Assembly: GCF_013116825.1 (NCBI RefSeq)
Contig: NZ_JABFNS010000025.1
Span: forward strand, 1-64,000
Origin: Myxococcus xanthus
Lineage (GTDB): Bacteria; Myxococcota; Myxococcia; Myxococcales; Myxococcaceae
Direction of reading: 5' to 3'
DNA length: 64,000 nucleotides
The first letter of the stretch is position 1, and each line of letters begins with the position of its first letter. The position numbers were made by a program, and so were the translations under genes. The notes beneath the pieces are model-generated. The model had not been told where the DNA came from. It made no database searches and was given only the letters and a program-made list of their open reading frames with translations. Below, piece after piece: positions 51,942-60,242 of the stretch.

Positions 51942-52362
51942 TTACCAGCCTCTGCGCATCGCTTCCCGCCGGGCCTCATCTCGTCGTGCGTCCTCGCGCT
52001 GCTGGCGGCGCCGCTCTTCCTGTCGTGCTTCCTCGCGGCGCGCATCCTCGCGTTGCTGGCGGCGGAGCTCTTCCTGTCGCTGTGCCTCCTTTCCCCAGTG
52101 CACCTCGCGCCAGATGGCCGCCTCACCTTTCTCCGGCGTGCGTCGGCCAGGGGGGCGGTGAACCGCTGCCACCTGCTTCCTCGCTGCTCTCCTGCTGGCG
52201 TTGACGCTGCTCGTGCAGCGCGACGTTGGAGACGCACGTGCCGCTGACGCAGGTGTTCCCCAGGTAGCAGGGCTGCCGGGGGCCGCATACCGGCTCCTGG
52301 CCTGGAGCGGGGGCAGAGCGCTGTCCCCCGGCCTCCGCTCCAAGCAGAGGCCGGGGCTTCAC
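51942..52362 (-). pseudogene. Cys/charged coiled-coil protein broken by a homopolymer frameshift
   Basis: From GTG 52362 the frame reads PVCGPRQPCYLGNTCVSGTC and VSNVALHEQRQRQQESSEEA, then GGSGSPPP and out of sense. A neighbouring frame continues GRRTPEKGEAAIWREVHWGK and the repetitive RQEELRRQQREDARREEARQ to stop at 51942. The switch is at a run of six G (52150-52155). Correcting it by one base joins a Cys-knot-like N-terminus to a charged coiled coil. It follows the CDF gene by 36 bp on the same strand. Confidence 0.6.
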
Positions 52363-52398
52363 GCCCGTGGGCAGCGCGGCCGGCTCCGGGCTGCCGCG

Positions 52399-53328
52399 TC
52401 AGGCGGGCTCGAACGCGAGCTGGCAGCAACCCGTGAGCGCCCCCTCCTCCACCTGGAGCGTGATGTGCTCGATGCCGAACTCGTCATGGAGCCGCCGCTT
52501 CACGTCGCCGAGGAAGGCGTCATCCAGCCGCGGCTCCCGCATGACGAGGTGCGCGGTGAGCGCGGCCTCGGTGGTGCTCATGGCCCAGACGTGCAGGTCA
52601 TGGACCTCGGACACCCCTGGCGTCTGCGCGAGCCGCTCGCGCACCTGTCGCACGTCGATGTGTCCCGGCACCGCCTGGAGCGCGAGGTTGACGGAGTCCT
52701 TGAGCAGCCCCCACGTCCCCAGGAAGATGAGGCCCGCGATGGCCAGCGTCACCACCGGGTCCAGCCACGCCCAACCCGTGTAGTAGATGAGGAGACCCGC
52801 CAGGACGACGCCCAGCGACACAGCCGCGTCAGCGGCCAGGTGGAGGAAGGCGCCTCGGATGTTGAGGTCGCGCTCGCGGCCCTTCCAGAAGAGCAGCGCC
52901 GTGGCCGCGTTGACGACGATGCCCATGCCCGCCACCGACATGATGGTGATGCTGGACACGGTGGCGGGCTGTCCCAGCCGCCGCACCGCCTCCCAGCCCA
53001 TGCCGCCCACCGCGACCAGCAGCAGCAAGGCGTTGAGCAGCGCGGCCAGGATGGTGGCGCTCCGGAAGCCGTAGGTATGGCGCTCCGTCGCCTTGCGCCG
53101 GCCCAGGACGCTTGCCCCCCAGGCGAGGACGAGCCCCAGCACGTCACTCAGGTTATGCCCCGCATCCGCCAGCAGGGCGAGCGAGCCGGACAGGATGCCA
53201 TACGTGGCTTCGACGCCGACGAAGGCCAGGTTGAGACCGATGCCGAGCATGAAGGCACGGCTGTGCGAGTCGGGCGCGGCGTGCGCGTGCCCGTGAGAGT
53301 GCGAGTGGGAGTGCGAGTGTCCCGCCAT
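52399..53328 (-). CDS. Cation diffusion facilitator (CzcD/ZitB type)
   Basis: This 309-aa inner-membrane exporter moves Zn(II), Cd(II) or similar ions out using the proton gradient. It starts at ATG 53328, nine bases after AAGGAG. N-terminal His loop (HSHSHSHSHGHAHAAPDSHS), six TM helices, the metal-site motifs HNLSD (ADAGHNLSDVLGL) and HLAAD (GAFLHLAADAAVS), and a cytoplasmic C-terminal domain (VHDLHVWAMSTTEAALTAHL). It lies 56 bp downstream of a CorE-like sigma factor gene on the same strand, so the pair is likely a metal-response unit. Confidence 0.93.
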   Translation of the reverse strand: MAGHSHSHSHSHGHAHAAPDSHSRAFMLGIGLNLAFVGVEATYGILSGSLALLADAGHNLSDVLGLVLAWGASVLGRRKATERHTYGFRSATILAALLNALLLLVAVGGMGWEAVRRLGQPATVSSITIMSVAGMGIVVNAATALLFWKGRERDLNIRGAFLHLAADAAVSLGVVLAGLLIYYTGWAWLDPVVTLAIAGLIFLGTWGLLKDSVNLALQAVPGHIDVRQVRERLAQTPGVSEVHDLHVWAMSTTEAALTAHLVMREPRLDDAFLGDVKRRLHDEFGIEHITLQVEEGALTGCCQLAFEPA

Positions 53329-53384
53329 GGAGAACGGCTCCTTCGTTCCAGTTCGTCCTCCTGACGACGCGCCTGGGCCCCCGG

Positions 53385-53936
53385 TTACAGTCCACCCGGC
53401 TCCTCGCAGGGGCAGTCCACGCAGCCCTTTCGGCAGCAAGTGGTTCCGCACGCCTGTTCCAGCCTCCGGCCCAGCGCCTGCCGGGCCCGGTGGAGGCGCA
53501 CCTTCGCGTTGGTGCGGGTGATGCCGGCCGCCTCCGCGAACTCCGCCAGGGTCTGCCCGTCCAGGTCCACCCGCTGGAGCGCGTCGGCGTACTCCGGCTT
53601 CAGGGTGGTGGTGAGCGTGGAGACACAGGCACAGACGGTCCGCTCCAGTTCGGCCGCGTCCTCGGTGGACAGGGGGCTCTCCTCGGCGAAGGCCCGCAGG
53701 GCGCGCCCCTGGCGCTGCTCGTGCCGGTAGCGGTCGATGAGCGCGTTGCGAAGCAGGCGGTAGAACCAGGCCACCGCCCGCTCCTCCTCACGCAGGGTGC
53801 TCCCGCGCTCCACGCTCTTGAGCAGCGCGGCCTGGAGTACTTCCTCCGCCGCCTCGACGCTCCCGACGTGGGGTGTCAGGAATGCGAGGAAGCGCTGGCG
53901 GTTCTGGAGCAGGAGCGCGAGGACCTCCGGGGACAT
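53385..53936 (-). CDS. CorE-like ECF sigma factor with Cys-rich C-terminus
   Basis: This 183-aa protein starts at ATG 53936 (MSPEVLALLLQNRQRFLAFL). It has sigma-2 (GSVEAAEEVLQAALLKSVER, WFYRLLRNALIDRYR) and sigma-4 (LKPEYADALQRVDLDGQTLA, AGITRTNAKVRLHRARQAL) regions. The C-terminus is ACGTTCCRKGCVDCPCEEPG, a Cys-rich tail of the type found on CorE and CorE2 of Myxococcus xanthus. There it senses copper (CorE) or cadmium and zinc (CorE2) directly, without an anti-sigma factor. An internal CAC motif in the linker adds thiols. It is just upstream of the CDF exporter. Confidence 0.88.
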   Translation of the reverse strand: MSPEVLALLLQNRQRFLAFLTPHVGSVEAAEEVLQAALLKSVERGSTLREEERAVAWFYRLLRNALIDRYRHEQRQGRALRAFAEESPLSTEDAAELERTVCACVSTLTTTLKPEYADALQRVDLDGQTLAEFAEAAGITRTNAKVRLHRARQALGRRLEQACGTTCCRKGCVDCPCEEPGGL

Positions 53937-53963
53937 GGCCCCAGCCTCGCACATCGCGGTGCA

Positions 53964-54464
53964 TCAGCGGGCGTGGACTTCCTGCGTGGGACAGGCCACG
54001 GTGACGGGCCTGGCCCACAGCGCGTCGCCTCGCGTGTCAGAGCGGGCCCGGAAGAAGAGGGTGCTGCCCACCTGGGTGAAGGCCTGTGGGTTGGAGCCCC
54101 CCAACGGAGAGAGGTCCGCGACCAATCCCGTCCCGCCGACATCCGCGCTGAAGAGCAGCGTCCCGACACCGGTGTCGAAGAGCGGCGAGGAGTTCTCGTC
54201 GCCGGGTGCGCGCGACGACCTCGAGAGCTCCGTGCTCCTCTCGTCCAGGAGCAGCGTTCCGCTGAGCGCGCCGCCGCGGCTGATGGACTTCCCTGAGTGA
54301 GAAGCGCGGCTCGTCGGCTGTACGGGGCACGCACGCTCCCGGGAGGCCAGTCGAACGGGCTCCGCGCATAGAGCCGCGTGCTCACCTACCCGGACGCTTC
54401 GCCGCCCCCCGTTCGGGATGATCTCGTCACCGCACTCGGTTTTTGCCGCCCATGACGATCCCAA
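53964..54464 (-). pseudogene. ELWxxDGT-repeat protein fragment
   Basis: The C-terminal part reads GTLLFSADVGGTGLVADLSP, LGGSNPQAFTQVGSTLFFRA and SDTRGDALWARPV, two degenerate units of the ELWxxDGT (hyalin-like) repeat. Upstream of about 54230 the frame is low-complexity. There is no start or signal peptide, and full-length proteins have many more repeats. It is a remnant lying between the sigma factor gene and the exported protein gene. Confidence 0.5.
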
Positions 54465-55372
54465 ACTTCTTCAGAGCTTCGTTCATCTCCGCGCTTGTCA
54501 TTGGCACCGCCGCTCCGGCGCTCGCCGCCCCGGCCACACCTCCCGCTCCCGTGGCGGAGGTCGGTCCGGACGGAGTGGGGATGCTGTACCCCTCCGAGCC
54601 CTCGGGCAGCAGTTTCTACCTCGGCGACGGCGACCCCTCCGACTCCGAGCCATACTTCAACATGAAAGGCGACGAGGCCACGCCCGGCCTCGAATCCGGC
54701 GTCCGCTACTGGTCGACCACCGGCCACCGCGTCACGTACGCGAGCGGCAAGCCCGCCGGAAAGACGGTGCGGCTCCACCTCCGTCCCGGCGGCGGCGAGC
54801 AGTCCTTCACCTGGCGTGACGGCGCCATCGAGAACGGCTTCATCGGCAGCCCCGACGATCTCCTGAACTTCGAGGCCACCATCTACGTGCGCGTCCACGA
54901 GGACAACGGCACGCACCACTCCATGTCCTGGAAGATGCGCGGCGGCCAGCACACGAAGCCCGAGGTGGCGCGCTCGAGCTGCGTCGGCATGGATGTCCCG
55001 TTCGGCGGCGCCTCGCCCCAGGCCTACCGCGAGCTCGACCACCCGACCTACGACCACCTCTCGCTCACGCCCTACTTTGACTACCAGCTGCAGGAAGGTC
55101 GCTGGCTCGGCGTGAAGGTGGTCTCGTATCTGGTTGAGGGCGGCACCCGGAACCTGCTGTTCCTCGACACCAATCCCTTCGACGCCTCCGGAAAGCCGCG
55201 TAACGAGTTCCGCCTCTTCACCGAATGGCACGACCGCGACGGCGAGAGCACTGGCCACTACGATCGGGCGGCCACCTGGGCCGGCTTGGAGACGACGTTC
55301 CGCGTGGACGGCTGGCGGCGGGTCGACTTCGCCTACCCCTCGGCACGCGAGATCGTGCCGCCGACCCTGTAA
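54452..55372 (+). CDS. Exported protein of unknown function
   Basis: This 306-aa protein starts at ATG 54452 (MTIPNFFRASFISALVIGTA) with a signal peptide ending near APALAAPA. The mature part (GSSFYLGDGDPSDSEPYFNM, VRYWSTTGHRVTYASGK, FEATIYVRVHEDNGTHHSMS) and the conserved-looking SMSWKMRGGQHT and NEFRLFTEWHDRDG are consistent with a secreted beta-sandwich, perhaps a carbohydrate-active domain. No catalytic set is evident. Codon use is slightly different from neighbouring genes. Confidence 0.6.
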   Translation: MTIPNFFRASFISALVIGTAAPALAAPATPPAPVAEVGPDGVGMLYPSEPSGSSFYLGDGDPSDSEPYFNMKGDEATPGLESGVRYWSTTGHRVTYASGKPAGKTVRLHLRPGGGEQSFTWRDGAIENGFIGSPDDLLNFEATIYVRVHEDNGTHHSMSWKMRGGQHTKPEVARSSCVGMDVPFGGASPQAYRELDHPTYDHLSLTPYFDYQLQEGRWLGVKVVSYLVEGGTRNLLFLDTNPFDASGKPRNEFRLFTEWHDRDGESTGHYDRAATWAGLETTFRVDGWRRVDFAYPSAREIVPPTL

Positions 55373-56087
55373 GCGCCCTGGCGCTACGCGCGCTCGCGGT
55401 CGCAGGGCTGCTCGTCCCTGCCGATCGCGAGCGCGACGCGTCCGGCCGACGGTGCAGCGAGCGATTCGCGATATGTGCTCGGCAGAGAAGTGACAAAGAA
55501 AACCACCTCTCATGCTGTCGCAAGCCATCGGTGATTTCGTAGGAGTCGACCTTTTCTTCGACGAAGTCGTGCATCTTCACCGTCACGTTGTCCGCGCAGT
55601 GAGCCGGTAGCGCGGAACGTCGGTCGACACGAACACGTGCCCCTGAGTCTCCCCGGGTTTGTCGCTCCACCTCGCCTTGCGAGGAGGGGAGGGGGCTCTA
55701 GGCAGCGGCCAGGAGCGTGAACCGCATTGCGCGAGCGGGCCGACAAGTCAGGCAGCCGCTTCCGAAGGCCCTCGTGAGTCGGCCGCTCCAGCGCCGCGCG
55801 CAACTTCGAGCCTGGCGACGTCTCATGTCATGAACAGCATCACGACAGACGGGGTGTGTCTTGCTGGTGCCGGGACGAGAGACGCAACGTCCAGGGCCCG
55901 GCGTGCCAGCCAACTCACTTCGCATCGTCTGCTTGGATGCCACGGGCCGAGCATCCCGTGTGCTCCGAAGCAATACCGCATTCCGGAGTCCTTGGACGTG
56001 AGCACATGCAAGGGAACATCCCGGCGGGCACGGCCGACCCAGGCGGAGGTCACGGGCCGCGGTTCGAAGTCACCGGCAAGGCCCGGG
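55373..56087. other. Relic-bearing intergenic region
   Basis: On the minus strand around 55495-55670 two frames carry sensible pieces: GHVFVSTDVPRYRLTA in one and NVTVKMHDFVEEKVDSYEIT followed by DGLRQHERW in the next. They suggest one gene end broken by a one-base shift. I cannot name it. The rest of the region up to 56087 has no supported gene, and GC is locally lower. Confidence 0.4.
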
Positions 56088-56426
56088 ATGTCCACTCCGC
56101 CGTCTCAGCGCGCCCCGAGGCCAGCGCATCACCAGCAGGAACGCCGATGGTCCCGCGGCGTGACGGAGCGAAGCAACGCGCTCGACCTCGAAGAGGGAGT
56201 CTTCACGCGGGACCCGAAAGACATGGCCCGCTCACTGAAACGCTCGGCGGAACAAAGCCGCCGACGGAAGGCTTCACCCTTCCAGTCCGCCATGTCGATG
56301 CTCTCGTTCTTCGAAAACCGAGCGGGCCGTGGCCTGACGCCGGAAAGGCGGCACGCCGTCGAGCAAGCCAAGGATGAGCTCCGGAGACTCTACGGCCGTC
56401 CGACGAAGGGCACACCACCTGCCTGA
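56088..56426 (+). CDS. DUF3175 family protein
   Basis: This 112-aa protein starts at ATG 56088 (MSTPPSQRAPRPAHHQQERR). The DUF3175 core is clear: WSRGVTERSNALDLEEGVFT, DPKDMARSLKRSAEQSRRRK, SPFQSAMSMLSFFENRAGRG, RRHAVEQAKDELRRLYGR. Members are small, basic and helical and of unknown function. The first 25 residues are variable. Confidence 0.85.
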   Translation: MSTPPSQRAPRPAHHQQERRWSRGVTERSNALDLEEGVFTRDPKDMARSLKRSAEQSRRRKASPFQSAMSMLSFFENRAGRGLTPERRHAVEQAKDELRRLYGRPTKGTPPA

Positions 56427-56467
56427 TGCGATGCCCTGTCCTATTTCAAGACCGAGGAGGTGGTGAC

Positions 56468-57271
56468 TCACTCCTGCTTCGGTTCGGGCGACTCCCACGT
56501 GAAGTGCACGGAAGGGGCCTTCACCGCCTTTGCATCCTTCATCAGGAAGCCCTCTTCCCGCTGGGCCGCGCGCTTGAGCGCTGGCCTCAGTTCCGCGGGG
56601 ATGGTCAACAGCACGCCCACCACGAAGCTGCGCCCCCTGCACGCCTCGGCGGCGTAGCCGAACGAGATGCGCACGGCGACCTTGTTGCCCTCGATGTGGT
56701 GGAACGCGACCGAGCGCTTCACGGACTCGAGCCCACCGGAGTCGAAGCCCACGCAGTCCTCGCCGGGCTCCAGGCTTTGCATCAGCGCCTCCACCGTCCT
56801 GGCGTTCTTGAACGCCGCCTCATCATGGATGTGCTTGCGGATGAAGCGGTCCGCCTTGAGCGCCGCGACCACGTCTTTCTCGGGGAACACGCTCAGCAGC
56901 GAGAATGCGCCCTTGGGCTTCGTCACGTCCTCGGTGACGTAGGACGTACTCGCGTACGGGTGCGCGCCCCCGGTGAAGCCCGAATCCGAAAGCTCGTAGC
57001 TCACCCAGGGGCCCACCACCGACAACACCTTCATGGATTGGGAGCCCTCCCAGCCGAACGTGTCGGTGCCCTCCTCGGCCTTGAAGTTGGAGAGGAAGTC
57101 TGCCTGCCGTGACTGCAGGCCGAACACCTCCTTGCCCTCGCGCCGGGCGCGTAGGTCCTTCGCGGACATCTCGAACGTGACGTCCGCTCCGGTCACCTTC
57201 CACGTGAGCGGCTGGGTAGGAGCCGCGAGCAGTGCCACCATCAACAGGGCGCTCATGTGCATGCGCGCCAT
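56468..57271 (-). CDS. Exported protein of unknown function
   Basis: This 267-aa protein starts at ATG 57271 (or 57262) with signal sequence MHMSALLMVALLAAPTQP. Mature words are KVTGADVTFEMSAKDLRARR, VVGPWVSYELSDSGFTGGAH, PYASTSYVTEDVTKPKGAFS and VAVRISFGYAAEACRGRSFV. The GGAHPYxxTxY run resembles DUF3298/DUF4163-type exported domains. Function unknown. It is convergent with the DUF3175 gene. Confidence 0.6.
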   Translation of the reverse strand: MARMHMSALLMVALLAAPTQPLTWKVTGADVTFEMSAKDLRARREGKEVFGLQSRQADFLSNFKAEEGTDTFGWEGSQSMKVLSVVGPWVSYELSDSGFTGGAHPYASTSYVTEDVTKPKGAFSLLSVFPEKDVVAALKADRFIRKHIHDEAAFKNARTVEALMQSLEPGEDCVGFDSGGLESVKRSVAFHHIEGNKVAVRISFGYAAEACRGRSFVVGVLLTIPAELRPALKRAAQREEGFLMKDAKAVKAPSVHFTWESPEPKQE

Positions 57272-57415
57272 TCTGCCCGGATTCCGCTCTTGGGTCAGGC
57301 GCTTCCCGACGCGGGAGCGGAGGCGGCGAGCATGGCGCCCCGGGCCGGGGCGAGCAGGAGAGGATACCGTGAGTGGCGCGGGGGGCGGTGCCAGGGTGGC
57401 CCGCCTGCGTGGGCG

Positions 57416-57832
57416 TTACTTGCCCGCATCCTTCGCCGCGCCCTTGGCATCCTCGACGGGTGGGGCCTTGGGGAACGCCAGGTAGCCCTTCTCCGTGTTC
57501 CAGGCCATGACCTGCACCTGCAGCCGGCCCGCCTTCACCATCGGGTCCTGCTCGGCGGGCTGCTTCGCCTCCGCCTTGGTGGCGGTGCGGTCGATGCACG
57601 CGCCGCGCATGCCCACGTCGTCCTGCTCATCGAAGGGGCCCGCGAGCACCAGCTTGCCGCTCTCCCCCATGCGCGTGAGGTACGCGAGGTGCTCTTTCTG
57701 CGACTGCGCCAGTTCGGCCTCCGGCAGCTTCTTGGCGCCAGGGACTCGCTCGAGCAGGACGAGGGAGTGCCTGTCGAACTCGAACTTCTTCGCGGCGCGC
57801 TGGGCCGGCGCGGCGCCGAGGCGCGGCACCAT
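57416..57832 (-). CDS. YciI-like protein, N-terminally truncated
   Basis: The YciI-like core is clear: FDRHSLVLLERVPGAKKLPE, AELAQSQKEHLAYLTRMGES and LVLAGPFDEQDDVGMRGACI, then QVQVMAWNTEKGYLAFPK. Related exported proteins have a signal peptide before KFEFDR; here only about 13 residues (MVPRLGAAPAQRA) precede it. ATG 57832 abuts the first codon of a histone-deacetylase-like relic on the other strand. The original 5' end was probably lost when the two sequences joined. It may still be expressed but without export. Confidence 0.65.
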   Translation of the reverse strand: MVPRLGAAPAQRAAKKFEFDRHSLVLLERVPGAKKLPEAELAQSQKEHLAYLTRMGESGKLVLAGPFDEQDDVGMRGACIDRTATKAEAKQPAEQDPMVKAGRLQVQVMAWNTEKGYLAFPKAPPVEDAKGAAKDAGK

Positions 57833-58110
57833 CTGGGCGCAGTTCAGCGTCGCGCTCGACTCCGCGCTGGACGCCGTGGCCCGCTTCGTCCCTGCTGCGC
57901 TGATGGTGTCGCTGGGCGTGGGCACCAACGTGGGAGACCCCATCAGCGCCTTCGCGCTCGAGCGCGAGCACTCCCCCTCATGGGCCGGCGCCTCGCGCAG
58001 CTGCGGCTGCCCACGGTGTTCGTGCAGGAGGGGGGGCTACGCGGTGGAGGGCCTCGGCCTCAACGTGGCCGGCGTGCTTGGTGGCTTCGACGCCGGACGC
58101 TGGAGGTGGC
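57833..58110 (+). pseudogene. Histone-deacetylase-like C-terminal fragment, two frameshifts
   Basis: Three frames in order read LDSALDAVARFVPAALMVSL, then VGDPISAFALE, then PLMGRRLAQLRLPTVFVQEG, then YAVEGLGLNVAGVLGGF. This is the end of an acetylpolyamine amidohydrolase/HDAC domain (GDPIS, VQEGGYA). The shifts fall at a short C run (near 57968) and a run of seven G (58030-58036). No N-terminal domain exists, so it is a relic even if the homopolymers are sequencing errors. Confidence 0.55.
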
Positions 58111-58119
58111 GCAGGCACG

Positions 58120-58887
58120 CTACTCCCGGACGGGCTCGGTGGGCTGCTCTACGCGCCGGTGCCGCGCGTAGAGCGCGTCGCGCCAGGCGACGATGTCCGG
58201 ATAGCGCGCGCACAGCTGCGGGTGGACGCCCGCTGCGCGCGTGGCGGGTCCTATCGCGAGGTGCTCGCCGTCCACGGGTGACACGAACTGCAGCGTCACC
58301 GCCATCGCGAGGTCCGCGTAGGTGAGGCGGTTCGCGACGAGGTGGCGCTTGCCGCCCGCGAGCGCACGCTGAAGCGCCTCCAGCTCGAATACCAGCGTGG
58401 CCTCCGCCGCTGTGCTGTCCGGCATCCCGTACTTCCTACGCAGGTAGGCCATGGCGAGGTCCACCGCGGGCACTGAGAGCTGGCGCACGAAACCAGGGAA
58501 GGCGGGTGGCTGCTGCTCCAGCTTCGCGGCGCGGTCGTTCGCGAGCCGGTCGAGGTAGCGCACCCGCGCCGCGCCGAGCGCGGCCTCGCTGCGGGCGTTC
58601 CAGGCGGCGATCTCCTCGGCGTGCTCGGCCGGAAAGAGCGTGGGCGCGCTGCCGTGCGCGTCCGCGTAGCGGGCGATATGGAAGGAGTCGATGAGCGGAC
58701 CCTCGGCCGTGAGCAGCATGGGCGTGCTCACGCGGCCCTTCAGCCGCCGCGCCCTCAGCCGCAGCGAGAGTTCGCCGATGAGCGGGTAGTGCTCGCGGTA
58801 CGCATACGCGAGGCGGTGGTGGTCCAGCGCCCAGCGGGCCTTTTCGGACCAGGGAGACGCGGCCTCGCCAATCAGGGTCCACGTCAT
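58120..58887 (-). CDS. Glutathione S-transferase family protein
   Basis: This 255-aa protein starts at ATG 58887, overlapping the hydrolase stop by four bases. The thioredoxin-like N-terminus has SPWSEKARWALDHHRLAYAY and VSTPMLLTAEGPLIDSFHIA (cis-Pro and the Ser/Asp pair), then an all-helical C-terminus (ANRLTYADLAMAVTLQFVSP). It probably conjugates glutathione or a related thiol; substrate unknown. It is translationally coupled to the alpha/beta-hydrolase. Confidence 0.85.
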   Translation of the reverse strand: MTWTLIGEAASPWSEKARWALDHHRLAYAYREHYPLIGELSLRLRARRLKGRVSTPMLLTAEGPLIDSFHIARYADAHGSAPTLFPAEHAEEIAAWNARSEAALGAARVRYLDRLANDRAAKLEQQPPAFPGFVRQLSVPAVDLAMAYLRRKYGMPDSTAAEATLVFELEALQRALAGGKRHLVANRLTYADLAMAVTLQFVSPVDGEHLAIGPATRAAGVHPQLCARYPDIVAWRDALYARHRRVEQPTEPVRE

Positions 58888-59624
58888 CGCTGCGCCTCCG
58901 TGCGCAACTGCTGCTGCAGGAAGGTGCGCCAGTCTTCGATGAGCTGCGGTGAGAAGTCGTGGCCGAGGTCAGGGTAGACCTTCACGTCGATGGGGACACC
59001 GGCTGCCTTCAGTGCGTCCACGCGCGCCGCGGTCTGCGGGGCGGTGATGATGGGGTCGACTTCGCCCTGCAGCACCCAAACACGCCGCGTGGCCGGAGCA
59101 CCGGGCGTGGGGTCCCCGAGCAGGCGCGAGCCCATGGGGACCGCGACATCCACCTGCTCCGGGTGGCGCAGCGCGAGCGCCCAGGCGAGGTCTCCGCCGT
59201 AGGAGAATCCCGTCACGGCGACGCGGCGGATGCGGGGGTGGGCGGCGCGCAGCTCGCGGATGAGCTCTGCGAGCCGCGCGGCCATCTGCTCCACGTCGGC
59301 GGTCTTCTCCTCGGTCGCCTTCTGCTCGTGGCCGGCGGCGAACCAAGTGAAGCCCTCCCTGCGCGGGTTCGGGCCGCGCGGCAGCACGACGCGGGTCGGG
59401 GTGCGCCAGTCCTCGAGCAGCGGTCTCCAGAACCCAGGTGTGGACCCGGAGTAGTGCAGCGCGACGAGCATCGCCTCGGGCTCGCCAGCTCCGACGGTGT
59501 AGGTCTCGTAGCTGAGCGCGGGTGAGGCAACCGGCGCCTCGCGGAGCGCCTGGGGCGGGTGGGTACATGCGAGACAGAACGCAGGCAGCATCCGGAGCAC
59601 GGCGAGGTGCAGGGGCTTCATCAT
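58884..59624 (-). CDS. Alpha/beta-hydrolase (carboxylesterase/phospholipase type), lipoprotein
   Basis: This 246-aa protein starts at ATG 59624 (or 59621) after CGGAGG. Lipobox FCLACTHPP. Esterase motifs: LHYSGSTPGFWRPLLEDWRT, LPRGPNPRREG, GFSYGGDLAW (nucleophile Ser), GEVDPIITAPQ (Asp), DLGHDFSPQ (His). The triad is complete, so it should be an active envelope esterase. It is coupled by an ATGA overlap to the glutathione-transferase gene downstream. Confidence 0.88.
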   Translation of the reverse strand: MMKPLHLAVLRMLPAFCLACTHPPQALREAPVASPALSYETYTVGAGEPEAMLVALHYSGSTPGFWRPLLEDWRTPTRVVLPRGPNPRREGFTWFAAGHEQKATEEKTADVEQMAARLAELIRELRAAHPRIRRVAVTGFSYGGDLAWALALRHPEQVDVAVPMGSRLLGDPTPGAPATRRVWVLQGEVDPIITAPQTAARVDALKAAGVPIDVKVYPDLGHDFSPQLIEDWRTFLQQQLRTEAQR

Positions 59625-59658
59625 CAGACCTCCGACAGCGGAAGGGGAGACGCGGCGC

Positions 59659-59808
59659 TCACTGACTCTGCGGGCGTTTCTCGCTTGTCTGCACGCGCAA
59701 GGGAAGCCGGTTCTGGCGCGGCGGCAGTGGGCACAGGCTGTAGGCGGAGAAGGCGCAGGTGGGGCTGTAGGCTCGGTTGTGGTGCAGCGCCACCTGGCCC
59801 CAGAGGCG
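59659..59808 (-). pseudogene. DUF1684 C-terminal fragment
   Basis: The last 49 codons read HHNRAYSPTCAFSAYSLCPL then PPRQNRLPLRV, which is the DUF1684 signature (DFNRAYNPxCAYxxxxxCPxPPxENRLP). Upstream of about 59808 there is no matching domain. The rest of the protein is missing. Confidence 0.5.
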
Positions 59809-60009
59809 TCTCGGCCTCGAGCTCGCACCCCGCGCCGTTGGTCTCGTCGCGGTGGGCCTCGTCGCCTCCTGCATCGCCGCGAGCCGGTGTTCACGCCCGC
59901 CGCACTGTCAGCCGCTCGCGTGCCACCAACGCGCCCTGGAGGTGGAACACCGTGTCCAGGCGCGTGGGCCTTCCGCGTTACCCACGGCGACCGACGCGGC
60001 GGCGGCCCG

Positions 60010-60145
60010 GATGGAAGAAGGGCAGGACGTGCTCCGCGCAGAGGGCAGCCCACTCCGCGAGCAGGTGGTGGTCCTCGTCGGTCAGGCTCCCGCCACGACG
60101 AATCGTGATCAACCTGGGGGCTCGCTCTTTCGGCAGGATCGGCAT
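60010..60145 (-). pseudogene. Immunity-protein-like N-terminal fragment
   Basis: From ATG 60145: MPILPKERAPRLITIRRGGS then LTDEDHHLLAEWAALCAEHV and LPFF. This is the N-terminus of a small helical family annotated as putative immunity proteins (PRxITIRRGGxLTDxxHxLLAxWAAxCAEHVL). After FF the sense ends. The rest of the gene, about 100 codons, is gone. The interval to the DUF1684 fragment may hold other broken pieces (LDTVFHLQGALVARERLTVR). Confidence 0.4.
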
Positions 60146-60242
60146 GGCCAGACTCTCGCCCAGCCTCGTCGTCGACGCGATGGAGGTACGCCGGGGACCT
60201 CCCGTCGCATCTGGAGCGACAACCCCGAGCCCGAGCCCGTGT

